Of a DNA stretch of 64,000 nt, positions 46,142-54,846 are shown in pieces. Made by a program: the position numbers and the translations under genes. Origin of the DNA: Amnibacterium sp. CER49 (GTDB lineage: Bacteria; Actinomycetota; Actinomycetes; Actinomycetales; Microbacteriaceae); contig NZ_JARVWQ010000001.1 of assembly GCF_029846255.1 (NCBI RefSeq), positions 1,674,001 through 1,738,000 of the forward strand, written 5' to 3'. The notes under the pieces were generated by a model. It made no database searches. It saw only the letters and a program-made list of their open reading frames with translations, and had not been told where the DNA came from. Each line of letters opens with the position of its first letter. Position 1 is the first letter of the stretch.

Positions 46142-48334
46142 TCAGCCCTGCAGCGCCGCCGCGAGCCGCGGCGAGAGGTACGGCGCGAGCGTCCGGGCGT
46201 AGACCCGGGTGAGGTGCGAGCCGTCGAAGTACACGGGCACCGAGCCGGCCGCGGCCGGGCAGGTGGTCGGGCCGCAGATCAGGTCGGTGAGGTCGACGAC
46301 GCGCTGGCGCGGGTCGCCCACCGCCCGCACGGCCTGCACCGACGGGTCCGCCGGCAGCCACGTCGCGCGGGTGCCGTCGCACGCCGTGTAGTCGCTCGTG
46401 TGCGCCGCGAGGCAGTCCGGGATCAGGGCGCCGGGCGCAGGCGTGTCGCGCACGTCGACGACCCGCAGGTGCGCGGCGGAGAAGGCCTTCAGCACCCGCT
46501 CGTAGCCCTGCTCGTACCGCGGCAGGCTCGCCTGCTTCGAGCCCGCGCCGACGGCCGTCACCGAGACCCGGTTCGACATCACGACGAGGTCGAACCCGCC
46601 GTGCACGACCTTGTCGACGACCTTCCGGCCCCAGGTCCGGCAGGCCGCGTCGTGGGCGGGGGTGTCGATGTTCTGCGTCAGGTCGGCGAGCGCGCATTGC
46701 GAGGCGATGAACGTCGTCACCTGCCAGTGCCGCTGATCCGCGACCGCCTTGAGCGTCGGGTACCACTGCGCGGCGTGCGAGTTGCCGACGAGGGCGACGC
46801 GCACGGTGGCGGTCGCCGCGCCGTGCGTGCAGGACGTGACGGGGAACGAGGGGCGGTGCGCGAAGCAGTCCTTGCCGCTGCTGCCGACGTCCCAGGCGTC
46901 GGACTGCGACTTCGCCGCCTCGACCGGGGCGGGGTAGAGGGCGCCGCTGCGGATCTCCGGGCAGGCGCCGGAGGAGGCGGCGAGCGCGGCGGCGCCGAAG
47001 CAGGCCGTCGACCCGGTGAGCTTCGCGTCGAGCTGCTGCTGCGCGACCTCGGTGCGATGGGCGACCTCGGTCAGCTGCAGCTGCGCGCCGGCGACGACCA
47101 CGGCCATCGCCGCGGCGGCGAGGACGTAGGGCTTCCACACGGGCCTGCCCCAGGCCGGGGTGCGGAACCGGTCCTCCACGAACCGCTTCGTGAGGAAGGC
47201 GAGCACGAGCGCGCCGGCGATCACCGCGAGCTTGTCGACGGTGCGGAGCGAGTGCCCGAGCACCATCGGCAGGATCACGAGCAGCGGCCAGTGCCAGAGG
47301 TAGAGGGAGTAGGAGACGTCGCCGAGCCACTGGACGGGGCGGAGACGGGTGAACCGGTCGGGGGAGAGGCGACCCGGGCGAGCGGCGGCGGCGATCACGG
47401 CAGCGGCGCCCAGCACCGGCACGGCGGCCGTCCAGCTCGGGAAGGGCAGGGCGCCCGTGTAGACGACGGCGCTGACGGCGAGCACGGCCCAGCCGGCCCA
47501 GGCGAGCAGCGACCGCGCGGGCAGCGGCAGCGGCACGCCCTCGTCGTCGCGGGTGCGGCCGAGCGCCCGGCGCGAGAGCAGCGCGGCGACGACACCGCCG
47601 GTGCCGAGCTCCCAGACGCGGGTCGGCGTCACGAAGTAGGCGCGGGCCGGCTCGACGGCGGTCTCGTGCACCGAGTAGGCGAGCGAGAGGCCGACGACCA
47701 CGAGGAGCCCGACGAGCACGAAGGGGGCAGGGCGGCGGCGCAGCAGGCGGGCGACCCCGATCAGCACGAGGATCAGCACGGGCCAGACGAGGTAGAACTG
47801 CTCCTCGACCGACAGCGACCAGAAGTGCTGGACCGGGGTCGGCGCGTTCTGCGACGCGAGGTAGTCGACCGAGTCGTCGGCGAGACGCCAGTTCACCGCG
47901 TAGAGGGCGGCGGCGCGCACCTGCACCGCGATCGTGCTCCACACGGTCTCCGGCGCGAACAGCCGCGCGGCGCCGAGCGTGACGACGAGCACCAGCAGCG
48001 ACGCCGGCAGCAGGCGCCGGATGCGCCGCGACCAGAACGCGAGCAGATCGCCGAGCCGCTGCGGGGGCTTCGCGAGCAGGTGGCTCGTGATGAGGAAGCC
48101 CGAGATGACGAAGAAGACGTCGACCCCGGTGAAGCCGCCCGTCAGCCGGTTCGGCCACAGGTGGTAGACCAGCACCATCGTGACCGCGGCGGCGCGCAGC
48201 GCCTGGATGTCGTTCCGGACGCCGGCTTCGCGCCGCTTCGCGGGAGCGTGCGCGTCGTGCCGGACGATCGGCACGGGGCGGGTCGTCGGTGGCAGCGCGG
48301 CCGCAGAGGTGCGGGGGCGGTCGGTGACGGTCAC
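46142..48334 (-). CDS. Acyltransferase 3 with C-terminal SGNH domain (OafA-like)
   Basis: A 730-residue membrane acyltransferase. Residues about 40-430 form the ten-helix acyltransferase-3 domain, starting NDIQALRAAAVTMVLVYHLW with the expected R-x10-H, then GGFTGVDVFFVISGFLIT. The C-terminal extracytoplasmic part (about 500-730) is an SGNH hydrolase-like domain with the serine block VGNSHAAQWY and the Asp/His block YFDGSHLTR. Such proteins O-acetylate peptidoglycan, lipids or surface glycans. It is monocistronic on the minus strand; a pfkB operon terminator lies just upstream. Confidence 0.92.
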   Translation of the reverse strand: MTVTDRPRTSAAALPPTTRPVPIVRHDAHAPAKRREAGVRNDIQALRAAAVTMVLVYHLWPNRLTGGFTGVDVFFVISGFLITSHLLAKPPQRLGDLLAFWSRRIRRLLPASLLVLVVTLGAARLFAPETVWSTIAVQVRAAALYAVNWRLADDSVDYLASQNAPTPVQHFWSLSVEEQFYLVWPVLILVLIGVARLLRRRPAPFVLVGLLVVVGLSLAYSVHETAVEPARAYFVTPTRVWELGTGGVVAALLSRRALGRTRDDEGVPLPLPARSLLAWAGWAVLAVSAVVYTGALPFPSWTAAVPVLGAAAVIAAAARPGRLSPDRFTRLRPVQWLGDVSYSLYLWHWPLLVILPMVLGHSLRTVDKLAVIAGALVLAFLTKRFVEDRFRTPAWGRPVWKPYVLAAAAMAVVVAGAQLQLTEVAHRTEVAQQQLDAKLTGSTACFGAAALAASSGACPEIRSGALYPAPVEAAKSQSDAWDVGSSGKDCFAHRPSFPVTSCTHGAATATVRVALVGNSHAAQWYPTLKAVADQRHWQVTTFIASQCALADLTQNIDTPAHDAACRTWGRKVVDKVVHGGFDLVVMSNRVSVTAVGAGSKQASLPRYEQGYERVLKAFSAAHLRVVDVRDTPAPGALIPDCLAAHTSDYTACDGTRATWLPADPSVQAVRAVGDPRQRVVDLTDLICGPTTCPAAAGSVPVYFDGSHLTRVYARTLAPYLSPRLAAALQG

Positions 48335-48398
48335 GAGCCGGAATCCTGCAAGAGCGCCGCGGCGGCGCGGCCGCGCCGCGCCGCGGTCGGCCCAGTCC

Positions 48399-48420
48399 GT
48401 GTCCCTCGCGCGGGGGACAC
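48399..48420 (-). terminator. Hairpin after the pfkB operon
   Basis: Arms 48399-48405 and 48414-48420 (GTGTCCC/GGGACAC) pair perfectly over 7 bp, 16 bases after the pfkB stop on the minus strand. The GC-rich palindrome CGGCGCGGCCGCGCCG at 48363-48378 region lies beyond it, before the acyltransferase start. Confidence 0.5.
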
Positions 48421-48436
48421 GCCGCTGGAGGCGGCC

Positions 48437-49300
48437 CTAGCCCTCGCGGACGGCGGCGACGGACGCGGCCGCGGCTGCGTTCGCCTCGGTGGCCGCGTCG
48501 ACCGGGCCGGCCCCGCGGACGAGGGCGGCGAGGAAGGTGCCGACGTGCACGTCGCCTGCGCCGGTCGTGTCGACCGCACGCACCGGTGGGGCCGGGAGGT
48601 GCACGGGATCGTCGCCCCGGACGGCGACCACGCAGCCGGTCGCGCCGTCCCGGACGACCGCGCCCGCACGGACGCGCCCGGCGATGGCGCGGGCCGCGTC
48701 CTCCGGGTCGGCGATGCCGCAGCAGGCGGCCGCCTCGCGCGTGTTGCCGCTCCACCAGTCGAGCCGCGGCAGCAGCAGGGGCAGCGCGTCGGGCGGCGCG
48801 AGCGGACCCGGGTCGAGCAGCACGACGACCGACGCGGGCACGGCGGCGACCACGGCCGCGACCGCCGCGGCGCGCGCCGGCGCGGTGAGCCCGTAGCCGT
48901 GCACGTGCAGCGCGTCGCCCGGCAGGAGGAGGCCGTCGAGCGGGAGCGGCGACGCCTGCTCGGCGCCCGGCACCGTCGCGAAGGTGCGCTCGCCGTCCGG
49001 CTCGACGAGCGTGAGCACGTGCCCGGTGTCGGCGTCCGGCACGGGCGGGAGCGGCGCGGGGATTCCGGCGCGCTCCAGCGCGACGTGGACGAGGTCGCCG
49101 AGGGGCCCGGTGCCGACCCGCCCCGCGTAGACGACGTCGGCGCCCGCTCGGCTGGCGGCGAGCAGGGCACGGAACCCGCCGCCGCCGACCTCGATGCGGC
49201 CGCTTCGGGCGAGCACGTCTCCGCCGCGCTCGGGCAGGCGCGGCACGACCGCGACGACGTCGGCCATCGCGTTGCCGATCGTGACGACCCGGCCCGTCAT
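48437..49300 (-). CDS. PfkB family carbohydrate/nucleoside kinase
   Basis: A 287-residue ribokinase-like kinase. It begins VVTIGNAMADVVAVVPRLPERGGDV, has a glycine-rich substrate loop GGGGFRALLAASR, and the PfkB signature 2 AVDTTGAGDVHVG with catalytic base D250. The substrate may be ribose, a nucleoside or another sugar; context (ADP-ribosylglycohydrolase family, NCS1 permease, NUDIX regulator) favours ribose or a ribosyl compound. The start ATG 49300 overlaps the upstream stop (ATGA). It is the last gene of the five-gene operon. Confidence 0.9.
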   Translation of the reverse strand: MTGRVVTIGNAMADVVAVVPRLPERGGDVLARSGRIEVGGGGFRALLAASRAGADVVYAGRVGTGPLGDLVHVALERAGIPAPLPPVPDADTGHVLTLVEPDGERTFATVPGAEQASPLPLDGLLLPGDALHVHGYGLTAPARAAAVAAVVAAVPASVVVLLDPGPLAPPDALPLLLPRLDWWSGNTREAAACCGIADPEDAARAIAGRVRAGAVVRDGATGCVVAVRGDDPVHLPAPPVRAVDTTGAGDVHVGTFLAALVRGAGPVDAATEANAAAAASVAAVREG

Positions 49301-50283
49301 CGCAGCGCGAGCAGCCGGTCGGCGAGGGACGAGAGCTCGAGCCGGTTCCGCGCGACCACGGTCGCGGCGACGTCGGTGGGGAACCCCGCCGGACCGGTGC
49401 GGGCGCCGCCCATCGCGCCCGCCATCGCGGCGATCGTGTCGGTGTCGCCGCCGAGGGCCGCGGCGGCGCGGCAGGCGCGCCACGGGTCGTCCGGGAAGCG
49501 GGCGAGCACCGCGAAGGCGGCCGGCACCGACTCGGCCGTGGCGAGGCTCGTGCCGAGCTCCGCCGCGATCCGGTCGGGCAGGACCGCCTCCGGCGTCGTG
49601 GCGCCGAGTCGGATCGCCCGCTCGATCCGGTCGGCGACCTCGGTCCCGCGCGGCTCACCGCCGCGGGAGGCGCCGAGCCGTGCGGCGCGCGCCGCGAGGT
49701 CGGCCGCGTCGTCCGCATCGGCGCCGGCGACGCCCGCGCTCACCGCCGCGGCCACGGCGGCGGCTCCCGCGATCGCGACGCCCGTGTCGTGACTCACGAG
49801 GCACGTCTCGGCCACCCGGTCGACGAGCGCGCCGAGGTCGTCGGGCGGCATGAGGATCCCGACCGGGGCGATGCGCATCGCGGCCCCGTTCGTCGTGCCG
49901 CCGCGTCCGGACCGCTCGGGCGGGGTGCCCGCGAGCACCGCCTGCACCGCGGCCCGGGTCGACGGGCCGAGCAGGTCGAGCGAGCCCCGCCGCCGCATGT
50001 CGTCCTCCCAGGCCGCGAGGCGCTCCGCGAGCAGCCGCGGGTCGGCGTGGCCGCCGCCTTCGAGCAGCACGTCGGCGAGCAGCAGCGCCTGCTCGGTGTC
50101 GTCCGTGACCGATCCCGCGGGGAGGCCGGCAGCGAGCGGGTGGTCCGGGGCCGCGGCGCGCATGCCCTCGACGCCACCGGCGGCGAGGATCGCCGCGCGG
50201 GTCAGCGTCTGCGTGGGCATGCCGAGCGCGTCGCCGATCGCGAGCCCGAGCAGGGTGCCGAGCGCACGCTCCCGCGGCGTCAC
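49297..50283 (-). CDS. ADP-ribosylglycohydrolase family protein
   Basis: A 328-residue all-alpha dinuclear-metal hydrolase of the DraG/ARH family. It starts RALGTLLGLAIGDALGMP; the metal ligands appear as VTDDTEQALL (TDDT at 60-63) and GGDTDTIAAMAGAMGGA near the end, both intact. Family members remove ADP-ribose from proteins or cleave N-ribosyl bonds of small molecules. GTG 50283 overlaps the upstream stop and its own stop overlaps the PfkB gene. Followed by a kinase that could phosphorylate the released sugar, it suggests small-molecule ribosyl cleavage rather than protein de-ADP-ribosylation. Confidence 0.9.
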   Translation of the reverse strand: MTPRERALGTLLGLAIGDALGMPTQTLTRAAILAAGGVEGMRAAAPDHPLAAGLPAGSVTDDTEQALLLADVLLEGGGHADPRLLAERLAAWEDDMRRRGSLDLLGPSTRAAVQAVLAGTPPERSGRGGTTNGAAMRIAPVGILMPPDDLGALVDRVAETCLVSHDTGVAIAGAAAVAAAVSAGVAGADADDAADLAARAARLGASRGGEPRGTEVADRIERAIRLGATTPEAVLPDRIAAELGTSLATAESVPAAFAVLARFPDDPWRACRAAAALGGDTDTIAAMAGAMGGARTGPAGFPTDVAATVVARNRLELSSLADRLLALR

Positions 50284-50843
50284 CCGCGCTCGGCGCCGGT
50301 CGATCGCGCGCGCAGCACCTGCTCGACCGTCGTCACCGTGATGAGCGGCGCGTAGAGCGCCATGGCGTCGAGCGCGCGCCGGTGGTCCTCGTCGCTCGCG
50401 CCGGCGCAGGCGTCCGCGACGACCGCGACCGGCATCCCGGCGTCGGCCGCGGCGAGCGCCGTCGAGAGCACGCAGCAGTCGGTGGAGACGCCGGTGAGCA
50501 CGATCGCGTCGGCGTCGCCGAGGGCCCGTCGCAGCGGCTCGCCCCACTTGCCGAACGTCGTCGCCGTCACGACCGGCGCGTCGATCGCCCCCAGGCCGTC
50601 CGTGAGGTCCCAGATCGGATCGTCCTCGGGCCGGAGCTGGTCGGGCCACTGCTCGTAGTACGGCACCCACGCGCCCTGGGGACGCGCCGGTGCGACGAAG
50701 CGGGTGAGCACGATGCGTCCGGCGAAGGCGGGCAGCAGGCGGCGCACCCCGGCGACGGCGTCCGGGTAGCGGGGAGCGGCCCAGGCGCTCGCCGGATCGG
50801 CGAACACCGCCTGCAGGTCGATGCCGACGAGGGCGGGGCTCAC
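50280..50843 (-). CDS. Isochorismatase-fold cysteine hydrolase
   Basis: A 187-residue cysteine hydrolase. The catalytic triad D9 (GIDLQ), K99 (FGKWG) and C124 (GVSTDCCV, with the usual cis-peptide region before it) is present. The zinc-binding D-x-H-x4-5-H motif of true nicotinamidases is absent; GAWVPYYEQWP occupies that area, so it is closer to N-carbamoyl/ureido hydrolases or uncharacterised family members. It may hydrolyse an amide or ureide of the imported base. The start overlaps the permease stop (GTGA) and its stop overlaps the next gene. Confidence 0.88.
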   Translation of the reverse strand: MSPALVGIDLQAVFADPASAWAAPRYPDAVAGVRRLLPAFAGRIVLTRFVAPARPQGAWVPYYEQWPDQLRPEDDPIWDLTDGLGAIDAPVVTATTFGKWGEPLRRALGDADAIVLTGVSTDCCVLSTALAAADAGMPVAVVADACAGASDEDHRRALDAMALYAPLITVTTVEQVLRARSTGAERG

Positions 50844-52312
50844 GCGTCGGCCCGTTCCCGCACCGGCTCCTCCTCCTGACGCCGCACGGCGCCGCGGGTG
50901 AAGGCGAGCGTGCCGAGGAACCCGAGCAGCAGCGCGAGCAGCACGCCGAGGTTCGCGTACGCCCACGCGCCGCTCCGGCCGCCGATCGGTCCGAGCAGGT
51001 AGCCCTGCCACGCGAAGGCCGGCGTGCTGCTCACGACGAGGCCCCAGCCGAGGGCGGTGCCGACGACGACGAGCAGCACGGCGGACCACCGCACCGAGCC
51101 GTAGCGACCACGCGCGGTGAGCAGGTCGGCCTCCGCGTACGGGCGCCGGCGGAGCACGACGTCGCCAATGAAGACGCCGCACCAGGCGGCGATCGGCACG
51201 CCGAGGGTGATGAGGAAGCCCTCGAACGGCCCGACGAAGTCGGGGGCGAAGAAGGCGACGTAGACGGTGCCCGCGATCATGAGCACGCCGTCGATGCCGG
51301 CGGCGACGTAGCGCGGGGTGCGGAGGCCGGCGGAGAGCAGCGCGAGGCCGCTCGAGTAGATGTTCAGGACGCTGCCGCCGATGAGGCCGAGGATCGCGAC
51401 GACCGCGAACGGCACGAGGAACCAGGCGGGCAGCAGCGACGCGAGCGCGCCGATCGGATCGCCCGCGATCGCGTCGGAGAGCTTCTTCGAGGAGCCCGCG
51501 AGCAGCAGGCCGTAGACGACGAGGAAGACCGGTGCGATCGCGCCTCCGAAGGTCGTCCAGCCGAAGACGCCCGCACCGCTCGCGCTGCGCGGCAGGTAGC
51601 GCGAGTAGTCCGCCGCGGCGTTCACCCAGCCGAGGCCGAACGCGGTCATCAGGAAGATGAACGCGCCGACGACCGCCGCCACGCCTCCCGCGGGCAGCGC
51701 GCCCACGGCACCGAGGTCGACGCGGGGCAGCGTGAGCACGATGTAGACCACCGTGAGCACGCCCGTGATCACCGTGATCCACTTCTGCAGCCGCATGATG
51801 AGGTCGAAGCCGATGACGCCTGCGGCCACCGTGAGCACAGCCACGACGACGAGCGCGAGCACCTTCGTGAGCGCCCCGAGGTCGAGCCCCAGCGCGGTGA
51901 ACACGGTCGCGGTGGCGAGCACCGCGAGCGAGGTGAGCGCCGTCTCCCAGCCGACGAGCAGCACCCAGGAGATGATCGCGGCGAGGCGGTTGCCGTGCAC
52001 GCCGAACGGGGCGCGGGAGAGGAGCATCGTCGGCGCCGAGCCGCGGCGGCCGGCGAGCGCGACGACGCCGCAGAGGGCGAACGAGATCACCACCCCGATG
52101 ACCTCGACGACGGTCGCCTGCCAGAACGAGACGCCGAAGCCGAGCACGAACGAGCCGTAGCTGATGCCGAGCACCGAGACGTTCGCGGCGAACCAGGGCC
52201 AGAAGAGGTCGCGGGCGCGGCCCTTGCGCTCGGCCTCCGCGATCGTGTTGAGGCCGTTGGCCTCGATGCCGGAGGGCGCGGGCGGGGCGCTCGCGGGGTC
52301 GACGGCGGTCAT
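50840..52312 (-). CDS. NCS1 family purine-cytosine permease-like transporter
   Basis: A 490-residue 12-helix transporter of the nucleobase:cation symporter-1 family. Characteristic segments are FAANVSVLGISYGSFVLGFG (TM1), SRAPFGVHGNRLAAIISWV and ADYSRYLPRSASG. Known substrates of the family are nucleobases, allantoin, hydantoins, thiamine and pyridoxine; which one applies here is unknown. ATG 52312 overlaps the NUDIX regulator stop, with GGAG about nine bases upstream. It is the uptake component of the operon. Confidence 0.9.
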   Translation of the reverse strand: MTAVDPASAPPAPSGIEANGLNTIAEAERKGRARDLFWPWFAANVSVLGISYGSFVLGFGVSFWQATVVEVIGVVISFALCGVVALAGRRGSAPTMLLSRAPFGVHGNRLAAIISWVLLVGWETALTSLAVLATATVFTALGLDLGALTKVLALVVVAVLTVAAGVIGFDLIMRLQKWITVITGVLTVVYIVLTLPRVDLGAVGALPAGGVAAVVGAFIFLMTAFGLGWVNAAADYSRYLPRSASGAGVFGWTTFGGAIAPVFLVVYGLLLAGSSKKLSDAIAGDPIGALASLLPAWFLVPFAVVAILGLIGGSVLNIYSSGLALLSAGLRTPRYVAAGIDGVLMIAGTVYVAFFAPDFVGPFEGFLITLGVPIAAWCGVFIGDVVLRRRPYAEADLLTARGRYGSVRWSAVLLVVVGTALGWGLVVSSTPAFAWQGYLLGPIGGRSGAWAYANLGVLLALLLGFLGTLAFTRGAVRRQEEEPVRERADA

Positions 52313-52974
52313 GTCAGGAGCTCCTTCTTGGCGGTGGATCGGTAGAGGGCGGGCGGGCGGTGCCGCACCCCGGCCTGGTGCGCGCCGGTGGGCGCGACGG
52401 TGCCCGACGCCTCGACGCGGCGGCGGAAGTTCGCCGGGTCGAGGGGCCGGCCGAGGATCGCCTCGTGCACCTCGCGGAGCTGGCCGAGCGTGAACTCGTC
52501 GGGCAGCAGCGCGTGCGAGATGTGCGTGTACTCGAGCTTCGCGACGAGGCGCTTCACGGCCCATCCGACGATCTCGTCGTGGTCGAACGCGAGCGGTGGC
52601 AGCGCCTCCACGGCGAACCACCCGACGTTGTCCCCGGTGCGGGCGAGCGCGGCCTCGTCGGCGCGGACGAGCGCCCAGTAGACGATCGACACGACGCGGG
52701 GACCGGCCGCGCCGGAGCCGCGATCGACCGCGCCGAACGTGTAGAGCTGCTCGAGGTGCTCCGGGGAGAGCCCGGTCGTCTGCTGCAGAGTGCGGCGCGC
52801 GGCCTCGCGGAGCGACTCCTCCGCGAGGAGCGGACCGCCGGGCAGCGCCCAGCGGTCGAGGTGCGGCTCGCGCACGCGCCGGACGAGGGGCAGGTGCAGC
52901 GCGAGGCGGCCGTCGTGCGGCCGCAGCCCGAAGATCACGGTCGACACCGCGACGGCGACCGGCTGCTCGCCCAT
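52309..52974 (-). CDS. NrtR-like NUDIX-winged helix transcriptional regulator
   Basis: A 221-residue protein with an N-terminal NUDIX fold (about 5-140) and a C-terminal winged-helix-like region (about 150-210, FTLGQLREVHEAILGRPLDP then NFRRRVEASG), the layout of NrtR/AraR regulators. The NUDIX box is degenerate: Gly47, Glu53, Arg61 and Gly68 remain but the three catalytic glutamates are Thr62, Gln65 and Thr66, so hydrolysis is unlikely and ligand sensing likely. ATG 52974 has GGGAGG six bases upstream. It heads the coupled permease-hydrolase-ARH-kinase operon and probably regulates it; NrtR proteins sense ADP-ribose or related compounds. Confidence 0.88.
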   Translation of the reverse strand: MGEQPVAVAVSTVIFGLRPHDGRLALHLPLVRRVREPHLDRWALPGGPLLAEESLREAARRTLQQTTGLSPEHLEQLYTFGAVDRGSGAAGPRVVSIVYWALVRADEAALARTGDNVGWFAVEALPPLAFDHDEIVGWAVKRLVAKLEYTHISHALLPDEFTLGQLREVHEAILGRPLDPANFRRRVEASGTVAPTGAHQAGVRHRPPALYRSTAKKELLT

Positions 52975-52996
52975 CGCACCTCCCGGAGCGGAGTAA

Positions 52997-53037
52997 GGGT
53001 CGGATCGACCCGAAGTGACGGCAGCGTAGCGCACTTC
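52997..53037 (-). promoter_or_regulatory. Palindromes in the nrtR-guaA divergent region
   Basis: GGGTCG-GAT-CGACCC (52997-53011) is a perfect dyad, and GAAGTG (53012-53017) with CACTTC (53032-53037) forms a second across 14 bases. They lie directly before the regulator gene and could be its own operators. A guaA -10-like TAGGCT lies at 53076-53081 on the other strand. Confidence 0.45.
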
Positions 53038-53088
53038 TGGTGCCCCTGACACGAACCCCGTCCGTCACGGAGCCGTAGGCTCGGAGGG

Positions 53089-54720
53089 GTGGCCAGCACC
53101 GAGTCCGAGGACCGTCCCACCCCGCCGCCCGCCCGTCCGCCCGGCGAGGCCCACCCCGTGCTCGTCGTCGACTTCGGAGCCCAGTACGCGCAGCTGATCG
53201 CGCGGCGCGTGCGCGAGGCGGGCGTCTACTCCGAGATCGTCCCGCACGGCGTCACCGCGGAGGAGCTGAAGGCCCGGCAGCCCGCCGGCATCGTGCTCTC
53301 CGGCGGCCCGTCGAGCGTCTACGAGCCGGGCGCACCCGCCCTCGACCCGGGCGTGCTCGAGCTCGGGGTGCCCGTGCTCGGCATCTGCTACGGCTTCCAG
53401 GTGATGGCGCAGCAGCTCGGTGGCCGCGTCGCCCGCACCGGCAACCGCGAGTACGGCTCGACCGCGGTGCGCGTCGCGCCGGAGGCCGAGGCCGAGGAGC
53501 ACGGACTGCTCGCGGGGCAGCCCGCCGAGCAGACCGTCTGGATGAGCCACGGCGACTCCGTCGCCGAGGCGCCCCACGGGTTCCGGGTGCTCGCGAGCAG
53601 CGCGGGGACGCCCGTCGCCGCCTTCGCGAGCCACGAGCGGCGCATGTACGGCGTGCAGTGGCACCCCGAGGTGCGGCACTCCGCGCACGGCCAGCGGGTG
53701 CTCGAGAACTTCCTCCACGACGCCGCGGGCATCGCGGCCGACTGGAACGCCGGCAACGTGATCGCCGAGCAGGTCGAGCGGATCCGTGCACAGGTGGGGG
53801 ACTCCCGCGTGATCTGCGGGCTCTCCGGCGGCGTCGACTCGGCGGTCGCGGCGGCGCTCGTGCAGCGCGCGGTCGGCGACCGGCTCACCTGCGTCTTCGT
53901 CGACCACGGGCTGCTGCGCCGCGGCGAGGCCGAGCAGGTCGAGCGCGACTACGTCGCAGCGACGGGCGTGAACCTCGTCGTGGTCGACGCGAGCGCGACG
54001 TTCCTCGAGGCGCTCGACGGCGTCTCCGATCCCGAGTCGAAGCGCAAGATCATCGGGCGCGAGTTCATCCGTGCGTTCGAGCGGGCTGCGACCGACATCG
54101 TCGCCGAGGGGCGCGAGGCGGGGGAGCCGGTCCGGTTCCTCGTGCAGGGCACCCTCTACCCCGACGTCGTCGAGTCGGGCGGGGGCAGCGGCACCGCGAA
54201 CATCAAGAGCCACCACAACGTGGGCGGTCTGCCGGAGGACCTGCAGTTCGCGCTCGTCGAGCCGCTGCGCACCCTGTTCAAGGACGAGGTGCGGGCGATC
54301 GGCCGCGAGCTGGGGCTGCCCGAGGAGATCGTCGGCCGGCAGCCGTTCCCGGGACCGGGGCTCGCGATCCGCATCGTCGGCGCGGTCGACCGGGAGCGGC
54401 TCGAGACGCTGCGGGCGGCGGACGCGATCGTCCGGGAGGAGCTCACCGCGGCGGGTCTCGACACCGAGATCTGGCAGTGCCCCGTGGTGCTGCTCGCCGA
54501 CGTGCGCAGCGTCGGGGTGCAGGGGGACGCCCGCACGTACGGGCACCCGATCGTGCTGCGGCCGGTGTCGAGCGAGGACGCGATGACGGCCGACTGGACC
54601 CGCCTGCCGTACGACCTGCTCGCGCGGATCTCGAACCGCATCACGAACCAGGTCGCCGACGTGAACCGTGTCGTGCTCGACGTGACGAGCAAGCCGCCGG
54701 GGACCATCGAGTGGGAGTGA
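53089..54720 (+). CDS. guaA: GMP synthase (glutamine-hydrolysing)
   Basis: A 543-residue GuaA converting XMP to GMP. The N-terminal glutaminase domain has C100 in LGICYGFQ and the His-Glu pair in VQWHPEV; the ATP pyrophosphatase P-loop SGGVDSAV follows, and the C-terminal dimerisation domain ends [12 protein letters not shown] 53089 lies seven bases after TAGGCT (53076-53081), indicating a leaderless mRNA. A 7-bp hairpin (54721-54727/54731-54737) directly after the stop may terminate it. The DUF3817 and SURF1 genes, usual guaA neighbours, are 7 kb upstream, separated by the acyltransferase and NUDIX operon. Confidence 0.97.
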   Translation: MASTESEDRPTPPPARPPGEAHPVLVVDFGAQYAQLIARRVREAGVYSEIVPHGVTAEELKARQPAGIVLSGGPSSVYEPGAPALDPGVLELGVPVLGICYGFQVMAQQLGGRVARTGNREYGSTAVRVAPEAEAEEHGLLAGQPAEQTVWMSHGDSVAEAPHGFRVLASSAGTPVAAFASHERRMYGVQWHPEVRHSAHGQRVLENFLHDAAGIAADWNAGNVIAEQVERIRAQVGDSRVICGLSGGVDSAVAAALVQRAVGDRLTCVFVDHGLLRRGEAEQVERDYVAATGVNLVVVDASATFLEALDGVSDPESKRKIIGREFIRAFERAATDIVAEGREAGEPVRFLVQGTLYPDVVESGGGSGTANIKSHHNVGGLPEDLQFALVEPLRTLFKDEVRAIGRELGLPEEIVGRQPFPGPGLAIRIVGAVDRERLETLRAADAIVREELTAAGLDTEIWQCPVVLLADVRSVGVQGDARTYGHPIVLRPVSSEDAMTADWTRLPYDLLARISNRITNQVADVNRVVLDVTSKPPGTIEWE

Positions 54721-54846
54721 CGCCGCTCTGAGCGGCGGCCCGGAGCGGCGGAGCCCCGACCGTTCGGCGGATGTCCGGCGCCTCGTGGCTCGCCTCCCCG
54801 GGATCCCGATCCCGCGTCGCGAGTTCCCCGTCGTCCGGTCAGTGCC

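Noticed and set aside
46026-49718. A 1230-codon open frame on the minus strand
   Set aside because: Out-of-frame shadow of the same genes; composition is almost only Arg, Ala, Gly and Pro.
46214-49792. A 1192-codon open frame on the plus strand
   Set aside because: It is an Arg/Gly/Val-rich antisense shadow of the acyltransferase, PfkB and ARH genes; high GC keeps such frames open and no domain is visible.
50280-50843. Nicotinamidase (pncA) for the cysteine hydrolase
   Set aside because: The Asp-Lys-Cys triad is present, but the D-x-H...H metal site of nicotinamidases is not, so the name is not supported.
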